Both the position numbers and the translations under genes were made by a program. Under the pieces are notes generated by a model. It made no database searches, was not told the DNA's origin, and worked only from the letters and a program-made list of their open reading frames with translations. From CAVTND01 sp963735955 (GTDB lineage Bacteria; Pseudomonadota; Gammaproteobacteria; Burkholderiales; Burkholderiaceae_F), in contig CAVTND010000008.1 in the NCBI GenBank assembly GCA_963735955.1, positions 62,001-126,000 of the forward strand: DNA of 64,000 bases, read 5' to 3'. The first letter of the stretch is position 1; every line of letters begins with the position of its first letter. This document shows, in pieces, positions 28,150 through 35,206 of the stretch.

Positions 28150-28374
28150 TCAGCAGCCGCCACGTCGCTCTTTTTTCTTGCTGTCCTTTTTCACCTCGTT
28201 CTTGCCGGGCTCGTCCTTCTTTGACTCGTCCTTCGCGGTTTCCGGCTTGCTGGCATCGACCTTGTTTGCGTCGGTGGCGGCCTTGGCGGGCTCGGCCTTC
28301 TTGTCCTGTGCAGACACGGGCGCCAGCACGGCGGCGAGCACGATGGACAAAAGGAAAGGGATCAGGCGCCGCAT
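28150..28374 (-). CDS. Small secreted Lys/Glu/Asp-rich protein
   Basis: A 74-residue protein with a clear signal peptide (MRRLIPFLLSIVLAAVLAPVSAQ, cleavage after VSA). The mature part is almost entirely Lys, Asp, Glu, Ala and Ser (KPETAKDESKKDEPGKNEVK) and ends ERRGGC. GGAGG seven bases before the ATG at 28374 decides the start. Low-complexity charged periplasmic peptides of this kind are common in Burkholderiales and have no known function. The single C-terminal Cys is a curiosity. Confidence 0.6.
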   Translation of the reverse strand: MRRLIPFLLSIVLAAVLAPVSAQDKKAEPAKAATDANKVDASKPETAKDESKKDEPGKNEVKKDSKKKERRGGC

Positions 28375-28436
28375 GGAGATGCCTCCAGCCAACGGGCCGC
28401 TACGGCCCGTGCCTGGATTCTAGCGGGGCCGCGCGC

Positions 28437-28880
28437 TCAGGCGGCGCTGCGAGCGACGGCGGCGCCGCGCGGGCCCGAAGCAACGGGCCAGGTGTTGGGC
28501 TTGAGCAGGATGTTCAGAACCTTTTCTTCTAGCGCCGACTTGGTCAGGGGCTTGCAGATCACGCCGTTCGCGCCCAGTCGTGCGGCCTGCACAACTTCTT
28601 CCTTGCGTGCTTCGGCCGTCAACAGGAGCACCGGCAGGCTGCACAGCGTTGTGTCGGCCCGCACGCGCTGCAACAGCTCGAAGCCATTGACGTGCGGCAT
28701 GTGAACGTCGCAAATCAGGAAGTCGTACTTCGCGCCATGCAGCAATTCGAGCGCGCTGCGTCCGTCATCGGCCTCATCGACATGGCGGAAGCCAAGCTCG
28801 GCCAGCAGATTGCGCAGGATGCGGCGCATCGTCGAAAAGTCATCGACGATGAGGAATCGTATCGCGGGCGAGGAGGGCAT
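28437..28880 (-). CDS. cheY: Chemotaxis response regulator CheY
   Basis: A single REC-domain protein of 147 residues that binds FliM at the flagellar switch when phosphorylated. The acidic pair is in FLIVDDFSTMRRILRNLL, the phospho-Asp in FLICDVHMPHVNGFELL, the switch Thr in VLLLTAEARKEEV and the conserved Lys in VICKPLTKSALEEK. The sequence around STMRRI.RNLL.ELGF is diagnostic of CheY rather than of other single REC proteins. The C-terminus carries about 20 extra residues (PVASGPRGAAVARSAA). No other che genes are in the window; it lies at the edge of the flagellar regulatory cluster. The ATG at 28880 was preferred over 28907. Confidence 0.85.
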   Translation of the reverse strand: MPSSPAIRFLIVDDFSTMRRILRNLLAELGFRHVDEADDGRSALELLHGAKYDFLICDVHMPHVNGFELLQRVRADTTLCSLPVLLLTAEARKEEVVQAARLGANGVICKPLTKSALEEKVLNILLKPNTWPVASGPRGAAVARSAA

Positions 28881-28969
28881 GGTCAGGTCCGTGGAGGGGT
28901 GGAACACGAGGAGGCCGCCGCTCGGCGGGGACCTTCAAGGCATTGGCCCGCCCCGGTTCCACGTCTCAT

Positions 28970-28997
28970 ATGTCGGCAGCGGCGGCCGGAAACTTGA
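28970..28997 (-). promoter_or_regulatory. Possible sigma-28 promoter for cheY
   Basis: On the minus strand TCAAGTTT (28997-28990) is followed after 12 bases by GCCGACAT (28977-28970). The FliA consensus is TAAAGTTT-N11-GCCGATAA, so both boxes match well but the spacer is one base long. Transcription would start about 80 bp before cheY. Confidence 0.4.
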
Positions 28998-29148
28998 CCA
29001 CCGCCCGCCATTTCGAGCGATCGTTTTCCCTTCCGAACGGCTGGTCGACATGCCGAGAATTGGGCGGTTACGAACCGCGTACTTGCGTTACTCAAGAAGT
29101 GTCAGCTACCGCATACTTGGGAGTCATTGGTGATCCGAGATCAACGCC

Positions 29149-29931
29149 ATGGACCTGACCGAACCGACCACTGCGGGCTTCAACACACTGGTGCGCAATA
29201 CAGAGCCCACCGGGACGACCCTGATCACGGTGCCGACCATCGTGTCCAAAGGCCCGGCGACCATCTCTCGCGCCAACGCTGCCCGCGAAATCGCGAGCTG
29301 GCGTCAGCTGAAAATGTGGGAAGACGGCGAGGCGATGGGCAGTGCGGCCACAGTCAAGCTGATCGGCGTGCACGAAGGCAAATCGCTGCTGGTCACCGCG
29401 CCCACCGACGGTGAGGTGGTGCTGGACGAGGGGCGGGTCTACCGGTTCCGCAGCTTTTCAGGCGAGTACGTCTACGAGTTTGCAGCGCCGCTGCTCAAGA
29501 TCTGTGACGCGCCGTTCGCCTATCTCCACGTCGGCTGGAGTTCAAGCCGTCAGGTCGACAAGCGCAACATGCGAGCCGCGCGGCGCGTCAAGACCGAACT
29601 GGAATGCATCATTTACCCGGGTACCAAGACCAGTGGCCGCTTTGCCAAGGGTCTGATTCACGATCTGTCCACCGCGGGTGCAGCGATCACCCTGCGAGAC
29701 GAGCTGTCGGTGTTCTATGACGAGGTGCGCGTCGTGTTCCGGGTCGTGGTCGCGGATCAGGAAGTTCTGATCGAGGCCCGTGCCCGCGCGGTGCGCAAGC
29801 CGGAGCCCAATTCGATGGATGCGACACTGGGCGTGGCCTTTGTCGGTCTCAGCGATCTTGACCGCCTGGCACTGCACGCTTTCGTCAACGCTGCCCTGGT
29901 GCGGGATCTCGAAATACCGCTGTACGCGTAG
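29149..29931 (+). CDS. YcgR-like PilZ-domain c-di-GMP effector (first copy)
   Basis: A 260-residue protein with an N-terminal YcgR-type domain (about 35-140) and a C-terminal PilZ domain (about 140-255). The c-di-GMP site is visible: the arginine cluster NMRAARRVKTELEC and the DxSxxG motif IHDLSTAGAAI. Such proteins slow the flagellar motor when c-di-GMP is high. It is transcribed away from cheY and lies 429 bp from flhC. A second YcgR-like gene at 31982 sits on the other side of flhDC, so the two may be specialised paralogues. Confidence 0.82.
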   Translation: MDLTEPTTAGFNTLVRNTEPTGTTLITVPTIVSKGPATISRANAAREIASWRQLKMWEDGEAMGSAATVKLIGVHEGKSLLVTAPTDGEVVLDEGRVYRFRSFSGEYVYEFAAPLLKICDAPFAYLHVGWSSSRQVDKRNMRAARRVKTELECIIYPGTKTSGRFAKGLIHDLSTAGAAITLRDELSVFYDEVRVVFRVVVADQEVLIEARARAVRKPEPNSMDATLGVAFVGLSDLDRLALHAFVNAALVRDLEIPLYA

Positions 29932-29941
29932 GCATTCGATC

Positions 29942-30231
29942 CTCGTGTACGCGACGGCTGCGCCGTCGCACGTGCGCTCGCGGCGATTCGGAATTGGCGA
30001 GCCGACTTCGGGCGGCCGAGCGTCGGCCCGCTTGACAACGGCCCGCACCCTTCCCTCGACACGCCTTCACTAGACGAAGCATCGAACGACCCTCCCCGCC
30101 GGGCGGGGAGGGAACGGGAGAGGTGTCGTGAAGCTGAAGTTCGGTCGAGCGCCGGGCCGCTCCCAAGTTCGACCGACAAATTGAGACCGGTCCGAGTGCA
30201 CGTGCGACGGCGCAGCCGTCGCGTACACGAG
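29942..30231. repeat. 290-bp element bounded by 34-bp inverted repeats (MITE-like)
   Basis: The left end (29942-29975, starting CTCGTGTACGCGACGGC) and the right end (30198-30231) are perfect reverse complements over 34 bp. They contain the same palindromic unit found alone at 3849-3880. Inside lies another palindrome, CCTCCCCGCC/GGCGGGGAGG at 30091-30111. No open frame in the element looks coding. The rest of this 430-bp gap holds only the flhC terminator. The structure fits a miniature inverted-repeat element or a paired REP (BIME-like) unit. No clear target-site duplication is seen. Confidence 0.6.
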
Positions 30232-30253
30232 TACCGCATCCCCCAAAAAAAAT

Positions 30254-30277
30254 GGCCCGGACGAACCGGGCCAAAAA
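30254..30277 (-). terminator. Intrinsic terminator of flhDC
   Basis: GGCCCGG (30254-30260) and CCGGGCC (30266-30272) form a 7-bp stem with a five-base loop. On the minus strand the stem is followed by A and eight T residues (30245-30253), a textbook rho-independent terminator about 85 bp after the flhC stop. The plus strand also has a short T-poor A-run, so it is directional for flhC. Confidence 0.85.
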
Positions 30278-30359
30278 GCGGAGGAGAGAATGCCACTTGC
30301 GGAACTTGCCGGCGGCCGTGGCCTCCACCGGCACCGTCGGTTTCCCGACGGAAGCGAAT

Positions 30360-30909
30360 CTAGTGAACGGTCTCTTCGCTGACCGCTGCAATCTGCGCAC
30401 GGCCCTTGCCGGCGCGCGCCGGGGGCTCGCACAGTCCGCAGACATAGTTGCGAGTCAGCTCGAAGGTATGGGTGACGAACTTGCCGCCACACTTGCAGCA
30501 CGGCGTCAGTGTCACCATGCCGGCGTCGACGAACTTGACCAGGCGCCAGGCTCGCGTCACCGACAGCAGCGGCTCCAGGCCCTGCGCGCGAATCTGCTCG
30601 AGATACAGCTCGTAGGCCTTGATGATGCGCATCGATTTCCTCGAGCTCGCTCGTCTTGTCCAGATACTCGTAGATGTTGAGGAACAGTGACGAGTGAATG
30701 TTCGGCTGCCAGGTCATGAACCAGTCGGTCGAGAACGGCAGCATGCCGCGCGCCGGCGATTCGCCCTGGACTTCCTTGTACAGGCGCAGCAGGCGCTCGT
30801 ACGACAGATCGGTCTCGGACTCCAGGACCTGCAGGCGGGCGCCGAGCTTGATCAGCGCAATCGCGCGCTGGATCTGGCGGCTCTCGGAAACGATGCTCTT
30901 GATGCGCAT
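30360..30909 (-). CDS. flhC: Flagellar master regulator subunit FlhC, one frameshift
   Basis: FlhC forms the FlhD4C2 activator of class II flagellar promoters. The N-terminal half matches FlhC closely (RAIALIKLGARLQVLESETD, MLPFSTDWFMTW), and the C-terminal half has the zinc cysteines CCKCGGKF and YVCGLCEPPARAGK. The frame breaks at about 30629: LEEIDA must continue IIKAYELYLEQI, and removing one C does this. The start at 30909 (MRIKSIVSESRQ) has GGAG seven bases upstream and aligns with E. coli FlhC; the frame extends to 30939. It lies 37 bp after flhD in one operon ending at the terminator near 30260. Confidence 0.9.
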
Positions 30910-30946
30910 GACGATGCTCCGTTCAGTTTCGATGGGCATATCGCCC

Positions 30947-31295
30947 TTAGGCGACTTCGACCTGGCCTGGCCATCACGATATTGGCGTGCAGGCCGGCGA
31001 CGGCAGCACCGGTGGCGCTCGACTTGGCGCTTGCGAGTGGCTGGTCAACAGGTTCCAGACCATGTCGTCGTCGAAGCGAAATCGCAGGATCAGCTGATTG
31101 CTGCCGGCGATCTTCATCAATTGCGCCGGCGTCAGCTGATCGATGATCGGTTGCGACTTCTTCCGAAACGCCCAGGCGGTACAGGGCCTGCGCCTTGTCG
31201 GCGCGGATCATGTGCTGGGCTAGCACCAGGTAGGCGAGGTTGGCTTCGCGGATTTCCTGGAGCAGTTGTTCGTTGCTGGCGGCGATGGTGCTCAT
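30947..31295 (-). pseudogene. flhD: Flagellar master regulator subunit FlhD, three apparent frameshifts
   Basis: Reconstructed across frames this is a 115-residue FlhD: MSTIAASNEQLLQEIREANL, YLVLAQHMIRADKAQALYRL, then IIDQLTPAQLMKIAGSNQLI with RFRFDDDMVWNLLTSHSQ, then SSATGAAVAGLHANIVMA and the ending GQVEVA. Breaks are near 31150, 31045 and 30972. The start at 31295 has an excellent AGGAGG five bases upstream. FlhD alone gives DNA specificity to the FlhDC complex. Given the intact flanking regulatory layout, sequencing error is more likely than decay. Confidence 0.85.
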
Positions 31296-31449
31296 GTCTT
31301 CCTCCTGGTGGTCCTGATTGTCCGTTTCGAAACTCGGCCCGCTTGGCGTGGGCATGTCTGATTCCGAAGTGACGCCATTGTGGGAGCCTGGAACGGCCGC
31401 ATGAAGCGGGCTGCGCCCACGAACCGTGTCAGTTCAGGGCGCGCGGTCC

Positions 31450-31468
31450 TGTAAGGCTTTTTCCTACA
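31450..31468. promoter_or_regulatory. Imperfect dyad upstream of flhD
   Basis: TGTAAGG-CTTTTT-CCTACA is an imperfect inverted repeat around a T-rich centre, about 155 bp before the flhD start in the 334-bp flhD/fliT divergent gap. flhDC promoters integrate many signals, so an operator here is plausible. The rest of the gap shows no clear boxes. Confidence 0.3.
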
Positions 31469-31629
31469 TCGGTTTTCGCCCTGACGTGGCTAGGTGCAAG
31501 GGCTTGCCACGACTGCGCGGAAAAGCGTGAGAAATCGCTGCCCACTCGCGCGATGCGCAGGCTATGGGCTCATTAGAGTCTGACTAATAGGGCGCGCCGA
31601 TCGCGCTGATCCCGGACTGAAGGACACCG

Positions 31630-31953
31630 ATGGCGCCAGATGACCGGCGAGATCTCCAGCACGCACGTTCCTCCCTGATCGAGCACTATGAGGCGATTGC
31701 CGTCGCGAGCCAGGCCATGCTGGCGGCGGCCCGGCGCGATGACTGGGACGAGGTCGCTCGCCAGGAACAGCTCTGTCGCGGATTGATTGCGCGTCTCCAA
31801 CAGGCTGCGCAGAACAGTTCCGAGTCGATAGACAACCGCCGCCGGTTTGCCGTGCTGCGCGCAGTGCTCGCTGACGATGCCGAGATCCGCGAACGCGCTG
31901 AACCCTGGCTTAGAGAACTGGAACAGTTCCTGTCGGGGCGCTCCCGGGACTGA
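31630..31953 (+). CDS. fliT: Flagellar protein FliT
   Basis: A 107-residue helical protein (hydrophobic periodicity through residues 10-100) beginning HARSSLIEHYEAIAVASQAM, with Trp in RDDWDEVARQEQLCRGLIAR. Length, composition and place among flhDC, ycgR and fliA fit FliT, the export chaperone for the cap protein FliD that also binds FlhC to dampen class II transcription. FliT proteins are poorly conserved, so the call leans on context. ycgR follows after 28 bp. Confidence 0.65.
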   Translation: MAPDDRRDLQHARSSLIEHYEAIAVASQAMLAAARRDDWDEVARQEQLCRGLIARLQQAAQNSSESIDNRRRFAVLRAVLADDAEIRERAEPWLRELEQFLSGRSRD

Positions 31954-31981
31954 ACCTGGCCATGACCATGAAGGATCGCCC

Positions 31982-32728
31982 GTGGGCATGACCTCGCCCT
32001 TTCCCGAGCCCGACTCGTCTGCGCTGGCGCCCTACGTCGTGCGTTCACGGGTCGAGATTGTTTCGGCGCTGCGCCAGTTGCGGGACCAGCATGTGCTCGT
32101 CAATCTGTTCCATGGCAGCGAGGGCCGCTTCACCGTGGGTACCGTGCTCGATGTCCACGCCGGTGCCGATGAAGTGATCCTTGATTGCGCGGCTGACGCG
32201 GCGGGCGCTGAGATCGCCCCAGCGCGCCTCGTTCTGGTCGGCTTTCTGGACAACGTCAAGCTGCAGTTCGCGATCGAATCCGCGGAACCGCTGGTGGCCA
32301 AGGGTCCGGTATTTCGATTGCGTCTGCCGCGCCAGATGCTGCGCCTGCAGCGTCGCGCATTCCTGCGTGTCAAGGCGCGGGCCGCCGTCTGTTACGTGCC
32401 GCGCACTCCGGGCTCAATGTATTACCACGCACTGCGCGTGTTCGACCTCGGACTTGGTGGCTGCTCCATGCAGGTTCCGGCAGAGGGGCTGGAGCTGAAG
32501 GCCGGACAGCAAATAGAGCGCTGCCAGCTTGAACTGCCGGGCGCGACCCGGCTCGACGTGGTGCTGCGCGTGCGTTACCTCGATCCCACGCCCGAGCGCG
32601 ACAATGGCCGGCGCATCGGGTGCGAATTCCTCGGACTGGATGCCACAAGCCAGCGCCTGCTGCAGCAGTATCTGGATCAAATGGGACTGGTCTCGCCGAC
32701 CACGCCAGTCAACCGAACTCAGGGTTGA
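31982..32728 (+). CDS. ycgR: Flagellar brake protein YcgR (PilZ), second copy
   Basis: A 248-residue protein with an N-terminal YcgR domain (about 20-120: REQHVLVN-like LRDQHVLVNLFHGSEGRF, VLDVHAGADEVILDCAADA) and a C-terminal PilZ domain (about 125-240). The arginine switch is RLQRRAFLRVKARAAV. The second c-di-GMP motif reads FDLGLGGCSM, with Gly in place of the usual Ser of DxSxxG. A GTG at 31982 has AAGGA six bases upstream and was preferred over the in-frame ATG at 31988. It is probably co-transcribed with fliT. Confidence 0.85.
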   Translation: MGMTSPFPEPDSSALAPYVVRSRVEIVSALRQLRDQHVLVNLFHGSEGRFTVGTVLDVHAGADEVILDCAADAAGAEIAPARLVLVGFLDNVKLQFAIESAEPLVAKGPVFRLRLPRQMLRLQRRAFLRVKARAAVCYVPRTPGSMYYHALRVFDLGLGGCSMQVPAEGLELKAGQQIERCQLELPGATRLDVVLRVRYLDPTPERDNGRRIGCEFLGLDATSQRLLQQYLDQMGLVSPTTPVNRTQG

Positions 32729-32868
32729 GCCAGGAGCGGTTTACGCCAGGCGCCATGCACAGGCCCAAAGGTGTCCCGCGCGGCGGCGCCTCGGGAGCGT
32801 GTTAGAGGAACTTCGAGAGATCTGCGCGGATCCGCGACGCGAATCGGCCGCAAGACGACTCCGCGGAG

Positions 32869-33309
32869 CTACTGCGGGCTGGTCGAGCGAGGTGCAACAC
32901 CCGGCACGTACATCTGGTCCCAGGCGCGCGCGTACTGAGCGCCGGTGCCCACCCAGGCGATCGTGCCGACCGAGAGGGCAGCGGTATACAGCGCTGCGAT
33001 GGTCTCGGATCGATCGCCCTTGCATTCGATGCGTGCTGCCGCCAGCAGGTGCATATGGCCGGCGGCGTAGCGCCGTTCGACCACGCGCATGTCCTGTGAG
33101 TACGGCAGCAGGGATTCCGGCAAGCCTGCGGTGCCGCGGCGACCGTCCACCGGACGGGCCGACGTATCTTCAAACCAGATGAAGAGTTCCTTGCTCGCGA
33201 CTGCATCGATCTGCTTGGCGGCTTCAAGCTTATGCAGCGCATCCTCGGTCGGCGTCAAAGGACGAGTGGCGCATTCGGCGAGATGTTTTACGAGCTGGGT
33301 TCGATTCAT
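32869..33309 (-). CDS. Hypothetical protein in the flagellar cluster
   Basis: A 146-residue protein, no signal peptide. The start MNRTQLVKHLAECATRPLTP is followed by a helical charged region, FIWFEDTSARPVDGRRGTAG, LLPYSQDMRVVERRYAAGHM, then a more hydrophobic stretch LYTAALSVGTIAWVGTGAQY. Codon usage is like that of its neighbours and the frame is clean, so it is probably real. I do not recognise a family. It is divergent from fliA by 263 bp, a gap in which I see no gene. Confidence 0.55.
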   Translation of the reverse strand: MNRTQLVKHLAECATRPLTPTEDALHKLEAAKQIDAVASKELFIWFEDTSARPVDGRRGTAGLPESLLPYSQDMRVVERRYAAGHMHLLAAARIECKGDRSETIAALYTAALSVGTIAWVGTGAQYARAWDQMYVPGVAPRSTSPQ

Positions 33310-33572
33310 TGTGGTGGCAGTTGTGCGAAGTCCTGGTTACAGAATCGACTCGCCTACGGGGCTGCTTGAGATTGACGCGGCGCGGAAAGCTGGCCGAAGA
33401 CCAGTCATTTCGACTGCGCCCGACGAACGGTCGAATTGATCTCCGTCGCTCGGAGAAATCCAGAAAAATTTCTGCTGCCGCCCTTAATTGTTTGGCCTTC
33501 GCGCCGATATTCGCCGGTTCGCGCAGGCCGACCGCCACGAAGAATGCGGCTATCCCGACCTGGGGGCTCCCC

Positions 33573-34304
33573 GTGAAGAACGAAGCATTCCTGTATCAGA
33601 CCTCGCCGCGATTGTTCGAGCGGCACGACTATGTACGGCAGTACGCGCCGCTGGTGCGGCGCATTGCGCACCAGTTGATTGCGCGGCTGCCGGCCAATGT
33701 CGAGCTCGACGACATGATCCAGGCCGGAATGATGGGACTGATGGATGCGATATGCCGCTACGAGGAAGCGCAGGGCACGCAGTTCGAGGTGTATGCGTCG
33801 CAGCGTATCCGCGGTGCGATGCTGGATGAGCTGCGCGCCAATGACTGGCTGCCGCGTTCGGCGCGCAAGAACCAGCGCGACATCGAGAGCGCGATCCATC
33901 GACTCGAGGGTGAGCACATGCGCGCGCCTTCGGAGTCAGAAATTGCGGCCGAGCTCGGCCTCGATATTGATGCCTACCACGCCATGCTCAATGACGCGCG
34001 TGGCTCGCAACTGGTGTATCTGGATGATCTGGGCAGCATCGACGATGACGACTATCTCGAGCGCCATTTCGTCGGCCACGGCACTGAACCGGCGCAATTG
34101 CTGCGCGACAAGCGCTTTAACGAAGCGCTGATTTGTGCGATCGACGAATTGCCCGAACGGGAGAAGTTGCTGATGGGCCTGTATTACGAGCAGGACCTGA
34201 ATCTGCGCGAGATCGGCGCGGTGCTCGGCATTACAGAGTCCCGCGTTTGCCAGCTGCACGGCCAGGCGGTAGCCCGGCTGCGATCACGATTGAGAAACTG
34301 GTAG
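33573..34304 (+). CDS. fliA: RNA polymerase sigma-28 factor FliA
   Basis: A 243-residue sigma factor for late flagellar and chemotaxis genes. Region 2 shows YAPLVRRIAHQLIARLPANV, DDMIQAGMMGLMDAICRYEE, FEVYASQRIRGAMLDELR and ANDWLPRSARKNQRDIESAI. Region 4 ends LNLREIGAVLGITESRVCQL with HGQAVARLRSRL. The start is a GTG at 33573 with GGGGG six bases upstream, giving the normal FliA length; the frame stays open upstream without family similarity. The anti-sigma gene flgM lies nearby on the opposite strand. Confidence 0.95.
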   Translation: MKNEAFLYQTSPRLFERHDYVRQYAPLVRRIAHQLIARLPANVELDDMIQAGMMGLMDAICRYEEAQGTQFEVYASQRIRGAMLDELRANDWLPRSARKNQRDIESAIHRLEGEHMRAPSESEIAAELGLDIDAYHAMLNDARGSQLVYLDDLGSIDDDDYLERHFVGHGTEPAQLLRDKRFNEALICAIDELPEREKLLMGLYYEQDLNLREIGAVLGITESRVCQLHGQAVARLRSRLRNW

Positions 34305-34323
34305 TCGAGCGCGCTCCCGAGCT

Positions 34324-34743
34324 TCAGTCGCGCTGGGCGCGAGCCTTGGTCCGGGCGCGGATTGCGGCGGGTGTCACGGTCGAGGCGATCTTCGAATGAT
34401 CGGCAGCGGATCCATTCAACGGCATTGTCGCCTGTACGACCGGCGGCACTGCCTGCTCGACCCGGCTTGCCGGGTTGGTTTCAGGCGCACGGGAGAATCG
34501 GGTCAAGTCGGCCACTTGCCCCAATTGCGCAGCTTCGCGGGCCAGACGCTCGCGCTCATCGGCGCCCGAGTGCCGCATCACGCGCAAGGCATTGGTCTGC
34601 GGCGCCAGCAGACGCAGGATATGGTCCTTGCGACTCGCGGCGGCGGCCAGACGGGCCGGATCATCAGCGACGAGGGCGTCGCTCTCGTCGTGCAGGGCGT
34701 CGATCAGTTCGGCAAACAGGCGAACAGCGGGTCGATCTCCCAT
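34324..34743 (-). CDS. flgN: Flagellar export chaperone FlgN-like protein
   Basis: A 139-residue helical protein starting directly after flgM (three bases between stop and start). The N-terminal helix LFAELIDALHDESDALVADD and DPARLAAAASRKDHILRLLA match FlgN, the chaperone for hook-filament junction proteins FlgK and FlgL. The C-terminal 50 residues are Ala/Pro/Thr-rich and poorly conserved. The flgM-flgN order is the usual one. Confidence 0.72.
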   Translation of the reverse strand: MGDRPAVRLFAELIDALHDESDALVADDPARLAAAASRKDHILRLLAPQTNALRVMRHSGADERERLAREAAQLGQVADLTRFSRAPETNPASRVEQAVPPVVQATMPLNGSAADHSKIASTVTPAAIRARTKARAQRD

Positions 34744-34746
34744 GGC

Positions 34747-35022
34747 TCAGTTCTTCCTGCCGGTGTGAACAATCGAATCCAGCATGCTGAACGCCACGCC
34801 GGCAGCGTCAACTTCAAACCGCCCTTCGGCGATGGCGCGACGCAGGGCCTCGACTCGCTCCTGGTCAAACTCGGCCCGGGCAAACTGCTGCTCGAGCTCG
34901 CGCAGCCGGGCAGCCATGCTGCTCCAGCCGCTCGCCAGTTTGAGAGGCACCGCGGTGGTAGCCCCCGACAAGGGGCCGATCCAGTCGTGCTTCAGGACAT
35001 CGGGAAGTTCCAGGGCTCTCAT
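34747..35022 (-). CDS. flgM: Anti-sigma-28 factor FlgM
   Basis: A 91-residue protein whose C-terminus carries the FlgM sigma-binding helices: QERVEALRRAIAEGRFEVDA followed by AGVAFSMLDSIV. The N-terminal half is predicted to be flexible, as in FlgM, which is secreted through the finished hook to release FliA. The start at 35022 (MRALELPDVLKHDW) was chosen over 35091 because the longer version adds an unrelated extension and would overlap the promoter region. A sigma-28 promoter lies about 70 bp upstream, giving the expected FliA-FlgM feedback loop. Confidence 0.8.
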   Translation of the reverse strand: MRALELPDVLKHDWIGPLSGATTAVPLKLASGWSSMAARLRELEQQFARAEFDQERVEALRRAIAEGRFEVDAAGVAFSMLDSIVHTGRKN

Positions 35023-35093
35023 AAGGGAATTCCGGGGTGCATTCCTGGTGGAAAACCGGGACCAGATCTGTCCAGCGGGGGAATTTGGCAATG

Positions 35094-35120
35094 AGTACGG
35101 CAGCCGGCAGGGGAACTTTA
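35094..35120 (-). promoter_or_regulatory. Sigma-28 (FliA) promoter of flgM
   Basis: On the minus strand TAAAGTTC (35120-35113) and GCCGTACT (35101-35094) are separated by exactly 11 bases. The consensus is TAAAGTTT-N11-GCCGATAA: the -35 box matches seven of eight and the -10 box keeps GCCG. It points at flgM, with about 65 bp of leader. Confidence 0.7.
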
Positions 35121-35206
35121 GGTGCCTGGACCCGGCATCCCCTGCATGGGCGATGCGGCAGTCGGCCCGCTACTGCCGGACGAGTGCTCTGGACGCTGGA
35201 GTATTC

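Noticed and set aside
29092..29118. TCAAG ... CCGCATA before the first ycgR-like gene
   Set aside because: Box spacing does not fit sigma-28 and the -10 part is weak.
31574..31603. Sigma-28-like boxes TAGAGTCT and GCCGATCG before fliT
   Set aside because: The boxes resemble the consensus but the spacer is 14 bases, not 11, so I do not call it a promoter.
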